A DNA stretch of 64,000 nucleotides from Nitrososphaera sp. (GTDB taxonomy: Archaea > Thermoproteota > Nitrososphaeria > Nitrososphaerales > Nitrososphaeraceae): positions 1 through 64,000 of the forward strand of contig JBDUUL010000017.1 in assembly GCA_039938515.1 (NCBI GenBank), written 5' to 3'. Below the pieces are notes generated by a model. That model had not been told where the DNA came from. It saw nothing but the letters and a program-made list of their open reading frames with translations, and searched no databases. Below, one piece after another: positions 8,024 through 15,717 of this stretch. The position numbers were made by a program, and so were the translations under genes. How positions within the stretch are numbered: the stretch's first letter is position 1; every line of letters begins with the position of its first letter.

Positions 8024-8401
8024 TTATTGGGCCGGCGCGATTACCTGCACGTTCAGAGCAGCTGGAACGCCGTTAAGAGGAACCTCTGCCTAGTGGCAGT
8101 CTGAGTTTCCAAAAAGCACGAACGATGCGCCGGCGTCTGCATTGGTGAGTGGCACGTCATAGTTTCCGAGTTGCTGGGTGATAGTCCGGCCAGATACGCT
8201 CAGTTTGAACGATGGGCCTGTTTGAGATGCGAGACACAGGATTGTATTGCCATGCGAGTCCGTTGTCGGCAGGATCATTGCAGTGCAGGCCTTTGATCGA
8301 TGCGGTGGCCAAGGCTGAAGCTTTGTACACTTTCTAGCGTGCGCCTGACGGCCTTCGAAAGCACGGGGGTGTGAGATATATATAACAATCACGCGCTGCA
8401 A
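8024..8401 (-). pseudogene. ORF interrupted by an in-frame TAG
   Basis: A minus-strand reading frame runs from about 8401 to a TAG at 8092-8090 and then stays open in the same frame for another 21 codons (AEVPLNGVPAALNVQVIAPAQ, shown here as the second half only) to a TAA at 8026-8024. The segment before the TAG (YDVPLTNADAGASFVLFG...) looks like real protein, and a hairpin/T-tract terminator sits right after the distal TAA rather than the TAG. This suggests a once-longer secreted or structural protein broken by a nonsense mutation. The N-terminal half overlaps the ctaB promoter and is poor coding sequence, so the true start is unknown. I do not recognise the family. Confidence 0.35.
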
Positions 8402-8418
8402 ATCTTGACTGCAGCGAT

Positions 8419-9315
8419 TTGACGATACCTAGGCACGAGCTCAGTTCGGGTAACAGGGTCAAGAACTACTACGAGCTCACAAAGCCCAAGATCTGGTATC
8501 TATTGGTCTTTACTGCCTTTGGCTCCGCCCTGACCGCATCATTTCTCTTTCATGCCCCTATCAGCCCGGTCACCTGGGCTCTGCTTATCGGTGGAGTAGC
8601 CGCCGGTTCGGCTGCCGCTGATACGCTTACCGGTTACAACGACCGGGACATTGACGCTATTATGGACCGGACGCGGGACAGGCCGATACCGTCCGGGAGA
8701 ATATCTCCCCAAAACGCTCTGGCGTTTGGCCTGGTCCTGGCCGGAATCTCGCTGGTGTTCGCGTGGTTTATCAACATCTGGGCCTTTGCGCTGATGGCCT
8801 TTGGGCTGTTTGACAACATCATCGTATACAGCAAGTGGCTCAAGCGCAGGAGCCAGACAAACATCATTCTAGGCGGCTTTTCAGGGGGCGCACCGGCAAT
8901 GATAGGCTACGTGGCCGTCACGACACAGCATCCGGAAATCGGGCTAGTCATGGCAGGACTGGTCTTTCTCTGGATCCCAACGCACATCTGGAGCCTTGCC
9001 CTTCACGTAAAGAAGGATTACACTAAGGCCGGCGTTCCGATGCTCCCAGTAGTCTCATCCGAAAAAAGCTCCGTCAGGGTGATTGCGGGCACTACGCTAA
9101 TGATGGTCGTCTTTAGCATTCTGCCCTTCTTCTTCAACCAGTTCGGCCTCATCTACCTGCTCACCGCGGGGGTGTTTGGAGCTGTAATGATAGCCCTCTC
9201 CGTCTGGCTGCTAGTCCGTCCAAGCGAACGCGCATCATGGACCGTCTTTAAATTTTCAAGCCCGTATCTCACGGCGCTGTTTATCGCCTTCATGGTTGAC
9301 GCGTTTTTCAAATAG
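8419..9315 (+). CDS. ctaB: Protoheme IX farnesyltransferase (heme O synthase)
   Basis: A UbiA-family prenyltransferase that attaches a farnesyl chain to heme b, making heme O for heme-copper oxidases. The two metal/prenyl-pyrophosphate motifs are visible: NDRDIDAIMDRTRDRP (near residue 75) and the second loop with HVKKDYTKAGVPMLP. About seven to nine membrane spans follow the conserved N-terminal ELTKPKIWYLL. The TTG at 8419 lies about 40 bp after a TATATATAAC element, suggesting a short or absent leader. It supports the terminal oxidase genes elsewhere, including those at 33.7-36.3 kb. It converges with nep1, 5 bp apart. Confidence 0.93.
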   Translation: MTIPRHELSSGNRVKNYYELTKPKIWYLLVFTAFGSALTASFLFHAPISPVTWALLIGGVAAGSAAADTLTGYNDRDIDAIMDRTRDRPIPSGRISPQNALAFGLVLAGISLVFAWFINIWAFALMAFGLFDNIIVYSKWLKRRSQTNIILGGFSGGAPAMIGYVAVTTQHPEIGLVMAGLVFLWIPTHIWSLALHVKKDYTKAGVPMLPVVSSEKSSVRVIAGTTLMMVVFSILPFFFNQFGLIYLLTAGVFGAVMIALSVWLLVRPSERASWTVFKFSSPYLTALFIAFMVDAFFK

Positions 9316-9320
9316 CGAAT

Positions 9321-10028
9321 TTACTCTGCTTCGTCAACTTCAAGCGCCTTCTCGCATTCGTAGATTACCCTTGCAATGACGACGTGAGCCTCAAGGCCGT
9401 AATCGCTTATCGAGAATGTAAAATTAAACTTGGAGCTAGTCTTCTCTGAAAAGTGGCCACGTGGAAAGCCGCCGACTACTACTGCGCAGCCCGATTTTCC
9501 TGCGCTGTCCTCTTCCTCCCCTGCAGCGAGGCGTCCCGCCACGTCCTCCGCGGTGGTCCTGGTGCCGGCAGTTGAAAGGCCGAGAACCTGCACCGCGCCG
9601 ATTGAATTAATGAGGCTCACAAGCGGCATGTCGTGTAATTTCAAAAGCACATTACCGTCTGCCTCGACAACCTTGTGACGGAAAAGGTCCATCATGAGGC
9701 CCTCAAAGCGAAAGTAGGATTTCGGAAGCCTCAGGTCAGGGCCGATGCTGACGACCTTGTCAGTTGCCGTGTGCACATAGACGTTCAACATGCCCGAAAG
9801 GTACAGGGGCGTTGACAGGGCCTCCATGAGTGCAAAGTGGACGATGTCCGGACGGCCGCGTTTTTCCGCCCCTTCCAGGCCTTTCATTGCAGCATGGTGG
9901 TAGCTCCGGTCAAGCAGCGTTTCGGCAGGACGCACGCCGAGGCGCTCGGCATGGCTCCTTACAGACGGGTGGCGAGTAATGCTGGCCGGGACTACTTCCA
10001 GCGCTGACTCGGCCAGTACAAGTGAAAT
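9321..10028 (-). CDS. nep1: rRNA pseudouridine N1-methyltransferase Nep1
   Basis: A SPOUT-class methyltransferase that modifies the hypermodified pseudouridine in helix 35 of 16S rRNA and helps small-subunit assembly. Family motifs: LDRSYHHAAM, KRGRPDIVHFALMEAL, LPKSYFRFEGLMMDL and VVGGFPRGHF. Homology clearly extends upstream of the first canonical start (GTG at 9935) to SLVLAESALEVVP, yet no ATG, GTG or TTG exists in frame between 9935 and the stop at 10058. Given the TATA box at 10056-10064, transcription should begin near 10030, so I place the start at ATT 10028 (ATC 10043 is an alternative). A sequence error is the other explanation. Confidence 0.88.
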   Translation of the reverse strand: MSLVLAESALEVVPASITRHPSVRSHAERLGVRPAETLLDRSYHHAAMKGLEGAEKRGRPDIVHFALMEALSTPLYLSGMLNVYVHTATDKVVSIGPDLRLPKSYFRFEGLMMDLFRHKVVEADGNVLLKLHDMPLVSLINSIGAVQVLGLSTAGTRTTAEDVAGRLAAGEEEDSAGKSGCAVVVGGFPRGHFSEKTSSKFNFTFSISDYGLEAHVVIARVIYECEKALEVDEAE

Positions 10029-10055
10029 AGTCGTGCCGTGGATCTGCGCAGGCGC

Positions 10056-10064
10056 CTATATATT
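10056..10064 (-). promoter_or_regulatory. TATA box of nep1
   Basis: The minus strand reads AATATATAG. The expected start point 25-27 nt downstream falls at about 10030-10033, next to the ATT codon at 10028, implying a leaderless transcript. Confidence 0.5.
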
Positions 10065-10092
10065 GCAGGTACTTTTTTGCATGCCAACGTGG

Positions 10093-10509
10093 TCAAGAAG
10101 GTTCGGCAGATTGGGAACTTGCCCTTGACTTTCTTGCGTGCACAAGTTCCCTGAGGTGGTTGACATCTCTCGCAAGCTCACCGTCAGCATCCTCCTTTTG
10201 CCCGCTTGCAACAATGACTTCGCCGGGCCCAAACTTTGTTGCGCCAACATGAACCGGGACTTTGCTGTTCAAGACCTCAGCTATAAAGGCAAACGTCGCT
10301 GGATAGCCGGCCTCCTGCTCGTAGACGTACGTAGTCGTGCCCATGTTCGACAGCGCCTGAGGTTTCAAAGGCAGGACAAAATCCTGCGATGATATCATGT
10401 CTATCAGCTGATCCGCTAGGCGTCCGCGATTTGGATCTCTCGACGCCTTGGCACTTGCATACTCTCTTGAACGCTCTTCCAGGCCTGCAAACCAAGACGG
10501 ACCGGCCAT
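10093..10509 (-). CDS. Conserved-looking hypothetical protein
   Basis: A 138-residue cytosolic protein. An N-terminal helical part (WFAGLEERSREYASAKASRD) leads into a mixed alpha/beta centre (FVLPLKPQALSNMGTTTYVYEQEAG, quoted in part) and a charged C-terminal helix rich in Arg/Glu/Asp. No signal peptide, membrane span or metal motif is visible. The ATG start and codon use are ordinary. I do not recognise a family. It lies upstream of nep1 on the same strand, but nep1 has its own TATA box. Confidence 0.65.
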   Translation of the reverse strand: MAGPSWFAGLEERSREYASAKASRDPNRGRLADQLIDMISSQDFVLPLKPQALSNMGTTTYVYEQEAGYPATFAFIAEVLNSKVPVHVGATKFGPGEVIVASGQKEDADGELARDVNHLRELVHARKSRASSQSAEPS

Positions 10510-10603
10510 TTCTTACCTGATAACCAGCCGCATGCTAGATAACCATTCGCACGTATCATCGCTAATTTTATGAGCCGCAGTGATTCTAGGGATCAAAACC
10601 GCT

Positions 10604-10933
10604 TTGAAGAAGAAAAGCAGCAGGGCGAGGCGCATCGCACAGGAGCGCGTCGAGATACTTGTCAACCATGCCCGCAGGGAGCAGGACACCGAGCTTGCCG
10701 AGAGGCAGGCTGCTACGGCTAGGAAAATAGCAATGCGCGTCAGAATCAGGATTCCTTACGAGCATAGGCAGCTCTTTTGCAAAAAATGCAAGAGGCTCAT
10801 AGTGCCGGGCAGAACTTCAAGGGTGCGTATAGGCCGCACCCGCGTCAAGGCTATCAGGATCACCTGCCTTCGCTGCGGCCACATTTACCGAAAGCTTGTA
10901 CAAGCGCGCCAGCCTTCAGGAAATCTGCGATAA
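10604..10933 (+). CDS. rnp4: Ribonuclease P protein component 4 (Rpp21)
   Basis: This small zinc protein of archaeal/eukaryal RNase P pairs with Rpp29 and helps the RNA catalyse 5' processing of tRNA precursors. Visible features are the N-terminal helices (RRIAQERVEILVNHA), the first zinc pair FCKKCKRLIVPG, the basic RVRIGRTRVKAIRITC strand and the second pair CLRCGH. The TTG at 10604 gives the usual family start (MKKKSSRARRIAQERV). The GTG at 10580 is an alternative, but a TATA-like TAATTTTATG at about 10562 would place the transcript start after it. Confidence 0.9.
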   Translation: MKKKSSRARRIAQERVEILVNHARREQDTELAERQAATARKIAMRVRIRIPYEHRQLFCKKCKRLIVPGRTSRVRIGRTRVKAIRITCLRCGHIYRKLVQARQPSGNLR

Positions 10934-11043
10934 TCTTTCACAGAAACATATGTTATTGGTTTTTCCACTAGAGTGCCTGAAGCGATCGGGAGAGTAGTTA
11001 CACAACATTCTTCTAGAAGAGGCCGATTTATTAATAAAGCAAA

Positions 11044-11226
11044 ATGGTCGCGCGCTACCAGATAAAGTGCAAGAACTGTGGCCACGTTTACCCGTCGTCT
11101 ATCAACGTATCGGATAAGGGTGCAGATCTCGACAAGCTCTTGCGGCGGAGCAGGGTCAAATGCCCGAAATGCAGTAAAATCTACCTGTACTCGGAAAGCG
11201 ACTATCTCGTCCCACCGGGCATCTAG
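11044..11226 (+). CDS. Small zinc-ribbon protein
   Basis: A 60-residue protein with CKNCGHVYP at the N-terminus and CPKCSKIYLY in the C-terminal half, forming one treble-clef or zinc-ribbon unit separated by a charged helix (DKGADLDKLLRRSR). It follows the RNase P gene on the same strand, separated by 110 bp with an AT-rich TTTATTAATAAAG just ahead of the ATG. Specific function is unknown; such proteins often bind RNA or act as transcription-factor fragments. Confidence 0.7.
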   Translation: MVARYQIKCKNCGHVYPSSINVSDKGADLDKLLRRSRVKCPKCSKIYLYSESDYLVPPGI

Positions 11227-11233
11227 AAGTTAA

Positions 11234-11439
11234 TCATATATCACGAATAATTCTTAGCGTTGGCAGTTGGCGCGCCACGACACCTGCCACCTCTGCGGGC
11301 AGCCTTGCACAGAGCCGATAATGGTCCGTGACAAGCGCGGCGCTCTCCACAGCTTTTGCTCAGGCGAATGCGAGACAATGTTTTTTTCCGGCTCGTCCAG
11401 CCGAGAATGAACATCCTCTGCATTTGCGCTTATTTTCAA
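11234..11439 (-). pseudogene. Possible frameshifted small ORF
   Basis: On the minus strand, a frame beginning near 11439 (NAEDVHSRLDEPEKNI, then SHSPEQKLWRA) gives way near 11335 to another frame reading ALVTDHYRLCARLPAEVAG and ending with TGA at 11236-11234. Joined, the two halves read as one continuous helical protein of about 68 residues; separately each is unconvincing. A single-base deletion, or chance, explains this. No family is recognised. Confidence 0.22.
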
Positions 11440-12341
11440 ACGAGCTTCATCTGGCTTTGTGCTGCTGTGAACGCCTGCCTGACACGCTCCATTGCCTGCA
11501 GGCTATCCGGCTTTAGGCTCTCGCCTATCATTTGTCTGAATTCCAGGGCGTTCTCTGCAGCGGCTCCTCCGTAGTGGTTGTTAAAGTAAACCCTGACTAT
11601 TCTGATTTCCTGGTTATCAGCGAGCGACAGCACTTTTTGCGCCCAAGGCCTGAGCTCTTGCTCCGTATACCTGTAGTTGTACCAAAAGCCCTTGTTTCTT
11701 CCGTGCAGTCGAATAAACGCGTGGTCCGAAGTAACCACGGGCTCTGACAGGTAGCCCAGCGCGGGGTCGGGAGAGTCTGCCGCTACAGCTGCAACATTGT
11801 ATTGCTTTAGCATCTCCCAGGGCCCTTCTGTGTGCCAAGAGGGGTGCCGGAATTCAACGGCAAGGTCAATATCTGAGGCCGGCAGCCTCTCAAAAAAATC
11901 TTCAACCTGGCGAAAGTTGTCGACGGAAAAGCTAGGCGGAAGCTGGAACAGGATGGCGCCAATCTTCCCTGAATCCTTCAGCGGCGCGATTCTCTGGAGA
12001 AATTCTCCAAAGGCCTGGATGGCCCCCTGCTTGATGTCAAGCCGCATCTTGTGCGTAACTATCTCGGGGACCTTGACTGAAAACTGAAAGCCGGCGGGCG
12101 TTCCAGTTGCCATTCCCTCAAACGTCCCTCTTCCCATCTTGGCATAGAATTTCTCGTAGAATATCGCGTCAAACTCAGCGGTATCAAAATGCTGTGAATA
12201 GTACACAAGCCTCTTCGTCGAAGCGCTGGGATAAAACGTCCCGACCCATCCTCCCCTCTCAAAGCGATCGCCGTAATTCCAGCCCGAGCAGCCTACGATA
12301 GTTCGATTACCGGCCTTTGCAGGATTGCCGTGATGGTTCAA
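11436..12341 (-). CDS. DUF72 (YecE-like) TIM-barrel protein
   Basis: A 301-residue member of the widespread DUF72 family, whose fold is a TIM barrel and whose biochemical role is still unsettled. The signature N-terminus GCSGWNYGD is followed by FYPSASTKRLVYYSQHFDTAEFD (quoted in part), FQFSVKVPE, ILFQLPPSF, AVEFRHPSW and a C-terminal YFNNHYGGAAAENAL. Length is normal. A short ORF ends 19 bp upstream on the same strand. Confidence 0.9.
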   Translation of the reverse strand: MNHHGNPAKAGNRTIVGCSGWNYGDRFERGGWVGTFYPSASTKRLVYYSQHFDTAEFDAIFYEKFYAKMGRGTFEGMATGTPAGFQFSVKVPEIVTHKMRLDIKQGAIQAFGEFLQRIAPLKDSGKIGAILFQLPPSFSVDNFRQVEDFFERLPASDIDLAVEFRHPSWHTEGPWEMLKQYNVAAVAADSPDPALGYLSEPVVTSDHAFIRLHGRNKGFWYNYRYTEQELRPWAQKVLSLADNQEIRIVRVYFNNHYGGAAAENALEFRQMIGESLKPDSLQAMERVRQAFTAAQSQMKLV

Positions 12342-12360
12342 GCTATCCAGTTACGTCCGG

Positions 12361-12621
12361 CTAGTGGGCGAGGCCGCCTGCCTGCCATGCTTGTGTTATC
12401 CTGGACTCTTTTCCACCGGGAGCACCTCTACCGTCCAGCTTTGCAAAGCCCCAATGCTTCCGGTATTCTTGAAGAAATGACTGTTTGATTAGTTCTACCA
12501 GACCCTTGAGCTCTGCTATGTCGTTTAGGTCGTTAAGAAGAATTGAAGAAAAGCCAAGCGACTCTAACTCGCACACTAATACTGTTTTTTCTGCAGACCT
12601 GACTTGGGAAGTCCTTGGCAC
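12361..12621 (-). CDS. Uncertain small hypothetical protein
   Basis: An 86-codon frame ending 19 bp before the DUF72 start on the same strand. The middle (LNDLNDIAELKGLVELIKQS) forms a plausible helix with normal codon use, while the N-terminal 15 residues look non-coding. The GTG at 12576 is a better start. No family recognised; it may be a chance ORF. Confidence 0.3.
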   Translation of the reverse strand: MPRTSQVRSAEKTVLVCELESLGFSSILLNDLNDIAELKGLVELIKQSFLQEYRKHWGFAKLDGRGAPGGKESRITQAWQAGGLAH

Positions 12622-13117
12622 GCACTCTTTAAAGTTGATCTGCTATATACGCATCGCGAATGCCTGCCCCGGCTTTCTGGTGTATTTTTCCGGAGCCAAT
12701 GACACGTCGCGAACGCAGTGACGGCGATAGCTATGCTATAGCGGAATTGTGCCGAACTCGGAATGGCCCATTTCCTGCTTGTGGTCGTCGACATCGGAGC
12801 GGAAAAGAAAAGACGTCCTACACGATGTGCAAAAATAGATCTTGTCTAGTTTCTCTACTTGTGTGGGATTTTTCAAGTTATGCAATTATCATGCTTAAAC
12901 TGGGCTTTACTATAAAATGCCTGTGGTACAGCACTCGTTAACAAAATTCTGAATATACTTTGCATAATTCCGCCTGAAAGTTCACCGCAGCCCGTCTTTG
13001 GGAGCCCACCAGGCGATTTTATCTTACTTGTTATGCACGGCTGGCGGAACTCGGCTGGTTTTGGAAATTACCTTAACAGTTCGCCCCTCTGGCCTCGCAA
13101 GCGGAGATAAAGCAGGC
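12622..13117 (+). other. Intergenic region without a supported gene
   Basis: About 500 bp between the minus-strand genes. Short ORFs on both strands have poor codon use and no recognisable motif. I see no tRNA, strong hairpin or repeat here. The right part must hold the 3' end of the histidine kinase transcript. The left part may hold the promoter of the DUF72 unit. Confidence 0.4.
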
Positions 13118-14929
13118 CTATTTGGGGCTCTCTTGCTCCTTAATGTTCGTCGCCATCGGGATTGTAAAGCAAAAAGTTGCCCCCCTGCCGTCTGGATTGT
13201 TCTCCCCCCATATCTTGCCGCCGTGCGCTTCCACTATGTTCTTTGATATGTAGAGCCCGAGGCCCGTACCAGAGTCTGACTTTGTCGAAAAGCGCGTAAA
13301 GAGCTTGGGGAGGATTTCAGGGTTAATGCCGGTCCCTGTGTCTCTGACCTTCACCAGAATCTGGTCGTCAGCCCCCTCGTTGACAATTTCAGCGCTCACG
13401 GTTATATTCCCGTCGCGCGTGAACTTGATTGCATTTCTGAGAAGGTTTGAAAGCACCTCGAACATTCTGGACTTGTCTGCTTGGACATACAGAGGTTCCG
13501 CCGATTTCTTCTCAAATACGATCTTGACGTTCTGCTCCTTGTCGATAAAGGCCTTGACATCCGCAATTACGTTCTCGATCTTGCTGTTCATCTCAACGAG
13601 CTCCTTGGACAGCTTCATGGACCTGCTCTCTATTCTGGCCGCTTCGAGGAGGTCAGAGGTGAGCCTGCCAAGCCGCTTTGCATTGCGGATAATCATTTCA
13701 AGCTCGGCGCGCGTCACGGTCGTCTGCTCGTTTCCGCCCTCCAGCTCGGACTCGAGGAGTTCCGCGGCCCCCAGAAGCGGCTGAACCGGCGTGCGGAGCT
13801 CATGCGCAGCGATATTGATAAATTCTGTTTGCAGCCTGTCGTGCGTCTGCAGCTCCTCAACTGCAGCCTTTAGGTTGGAGTTAGTCTGCTCCAGCTCCTT
13901 TGTCTTGCGCTCTACCAGGCCCTTCAGGTGATTGTTCCATGAAAGTATAACAACAACCACGCCTACTGCAAGCGCCCCTATTACGATTGTAACTAGATTG
14001 CCAAAAGTTCTCTGCTGGTCGATCAGCGTCTGGACGCTGCCGGCAAAGTTGTGTACAGACGTGACGTAAATAATGCCCAAGTCCTTGCCTTCAATGTGAA
14101 CCGGCTCGTATGCTATTGTGCCCGTCTGGCCTTGGTATGATATATCCTCGGCTCCAGAGCCACCCTGCAGCGAGTTGTGCAGAAATGAGTTAAAGGCCGG
14201 CTTTAGGTCGTCGGGGATCTTGGACTGAACCTCGGAAGCAAAAAAGTTCTTGCCAATTAATGACTGGTCGGTGGAATAAAGCACAACGCCGGCCCGGTCC
14301 ATCATTCCTACGGAGCTTTTCAGGTTAGGCGAGATCTGACTTTCGAGGTACTTTCCGAGCACCTCAAGCCGTATGGCCGCGGCTACCACGCCCTTGAAAT
14401 TTCCACTCTGGTCGAGCAGCGGATACGATATGAATACCCTGGGGATGTTGTCATTTGATACTATCGCCGTACTAAAGTAAATGTCATGCGTCGCCTTCGG
14501 CTGCAGAAAATATGCTCGCTGGCTTAGGTCCGTGCCTTTGTACTGGGAATACTGATCAGGTGTCAGGTTGCTCAGCCATACCAGCGTTCCGTTCTGGTCA
14601 AGCCACTGGTAAAAGTCGGTAATGTCCTGCGTGGTATTCTGCGCTCCCCTCAGCACGGTCTTTGCTCTAGAAATGTCGGCAGGATTGTCAAATGCGGTGC
14701 TTGAAGCAATGACCTTGAGGTTGTTGGTTATGGCTTCGACCTTGTTCGCAAGCACCCTTGACAAGTCGTGGGCCTGGATTGCCGAATAGTTGCGGATGTT
14801 GTCAGCCGCGACCTGTCTTATCTCATTGGTCGTGGAGACAGAGTACTCGTAGCTGGTAATACCGAGCGCGACTGCGGCTCCAGCAACAACTATTAGAATT
14901 GCAAGGTTGCGGCCAGGATAATTCTGCAT
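13118..14929 (-). CDS. Membrane sensor histidine kinase with extracellular Cache-type domain
   Basis: A two-span sensor kinase. Residues about 8-30 form the first membrane helix (LAILIVVAGAAVALGI), an extracytoplasmic region of about 270 residues resembles a dCache/PDC ligand domain (DFYQWLDQNGTLVWLS, YFLQPKATHDIYFSTA), and a second helix (VTIVIGALAVGVVVVIL) precedes the kinase core. Catalytic motifs: H-box INIAAHELRTPVQP, N-box NLLRNAIKF, G1 RDTGTGI, G2 GTGLGLYIS. The ligand is unknown. No response regulator is adjacent. An ATG at 14929 is preferred over the TTG nine bases earlier. Its architecture parallels the second, cytosolic kinase at 41.4-43 kb. Confidence 0.9.
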   Translation of the reverse strand: MQNYPGRNLAILIVVAGAAVALGITSYEYSVSTTNEIRQVAADNIRNYSAIQAHDLSRVLANKVEAITNNLKVIASSTAFDNPADISRAKTVLRGAQNTTQDITDFYQWLDQNGTLVWLSNLTPDQYSQYKGTDLSQRAYFLQPKATHDIYFSTAIVSNDNIPRVFISYPLLDQSGNFKGVVAAAIRLEVLGKYLESQISPNLKSSVGMMDRAGVVLYSTDQSLIGKNFFASEVQSKIPDDLKPAFNSFLHNSLQGGSGAEDISYQGQTGTIAYEPVHIEGKDLGIIYVTSVHNFAGSVQTLIDQQRTFGNLVTIVIGALAVGVVVVILSWNNHLKGLVERKTKELEQTNSNLKAAVEELQTHDRLQTEFINIAAHELRTPVQPLLGAAELLESELEGGNEQTTVTRAELEMIIRNAKRLGRLTSDLLEAARIESRSMKLSKELVEMNSKIENVIADVKAFIDKEQNVKIVFEKKSAEPLYVQADKSRMFEVLSNLLRNAIKFTRDGNITVSAEIVNEGADDQILVKVRDTGTGINPEILPKLFTRFSTKSDSGTGLGLYISKNIVEAHGGKIWGENNPDGRGATFCFTIPMATNIKEQESPK

Positions 14930-15046
14930 CCTCGGCAATGTCTGCTGTTAAACGCCTCGCAGCGGGCAAATAAAGATGTAGGCTATAATGTTATAGAACT
15001 CCTTGCAGTGCCGGCTGGGCTGCATCCGTAAGCCGACTGACGGCAT

Positions 15047-15054
15047 TTTTATAC
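15047..15054 (+). promoter_or_regulatory. TATA box before the nitroreductase leader ORF
   Basis: TTTTATAC lies about 29 bp upstream of a short ORF starting at 15080, and 75 bp upstream of the nitroreductase start. The position predicts a transcript beginning at or near the ATG of the short ORF. Confidence 0.45.
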
Positions 15055-15079
15055 AAGACTGACATCATTCAGCCTTAAA

Positions 15080-15124
15080 ATGCCATCACATACCGCTGCA
15101 TTGATTGCAAGCTGGAGGGCCTGA
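15080..15124 (+). CDS. Possible 14-residue leader ORF of nitroreductase
   Basis: ATG at 15080 opens a 14-codon frame (MPSHTAALIASWRA) ending with TGA at 15122-15124, two bases before the nitroreductase TTG. The ribosome site GGAGGG for the nitroreductase lies inside the last codons. Placement relative to the TATA box suggests leaderless translation of the leader followed by coupled re-initiation. It may also be a chance ORF in a leader. Confidence 0.3.
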   Translation: MPSHTAALIASWRA

Positions 15125-15126
15125 AA

Positions 15127-15711
15127 TTGTCCACTGCAGGCGAGCGCAAGACGGACTTTGCGATAAACAACCTGATTCTGAACAGGTGGTCGCCGAGGTC
15201 AATGACCGGGGAGGAACTGACCGAGAGCGAGCTGATGTCCCTTTTTGAAGCTGCTAGATGGGCGCCTTCTTCGGGAAACGCCCAGCCTTGGCGGTTTATC
15301 TATGCAAAAAAAAGCTCCCCAAGGTGGGGCACCTTTCTAGGGCTGTTAAACGATGGAAACAAGGTCTGGGCCCAGGACGCGGCTGTTCTCGTGGCTGTGG
15401 TCTCGCGCAGGCTAAACGAGGCAACAGGCCAGCCGTCAAGGACGTACCAATTTGATGCAGGGGCCGCCTGGGAAAACCTTGCCTTGGAAGCGTCAGGCAG
15501 ACGACTCGTGGCCCACGGCATGGCCGGTTTTGATTACGAGAGGGCGAGAAAAGAGCTCGGGGTGCCTGACGTTTTTGACGTGATGGCGATGGTCGCAATT
15601 GGCAGGCTCGGACCAAAGGAAAAACTCCCTCAAAAGCTTCAGGAGCGGGATGTTCCAAGCGGCAGAAAGCCTCTTTCTGAAATTGTGATGGAGGACGCCT
15701 TCAGACTTTAA
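15127..15711 (+). CDS. Nitroreductase-family flavoprotein
   Basis: A 194-residue FMN-dependent NAD(P)H oxidoreductase of the nitroreductase superfamily. RWSPRSMTGEELTESEL and FEAARWAPSSGNAQPWRF form the N-terminal FMN-phosphate and dimer-interface motif, and MAMVAIGRLG near the C-terminus is the second flavin contact. Physiological substrate is unknown (quinones, nitro compounds or flavin). The TTG start is set by GGAGGG eight bases upstream. It converges with the HNH-like gene, with 6 bp between stops. Confidence 0.88.
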   Translation: MSTAGERKTDFAINNLILNRWSPRSMTGEELTESELMSLFEAARWAPSSGNAQPWRFIYAKKSSPRWGTFLGLLNDGNKVWAQDAAVLVAVVSRRLNEATGQPSRTYQFDAGAAWENLALEASGRRLVAHGMAGFDYERARKELGVPDVFDVMAMVAIGRLGPKEKLPQKLQERDVPSGRKPLSEIVMEDAFRL

Positions 15712-15717
15712 GCTGCC

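Noticed and set aside
8090-8092. Pyrrolysine (TAG-encoded) explanation for the interrupted ORF
   Set aside because: I see no pylTSBCD genes or tRNA-Pyl in the window, and nothing known supports pyrrolysine in this lineage; a nonsense mutation is simpler.
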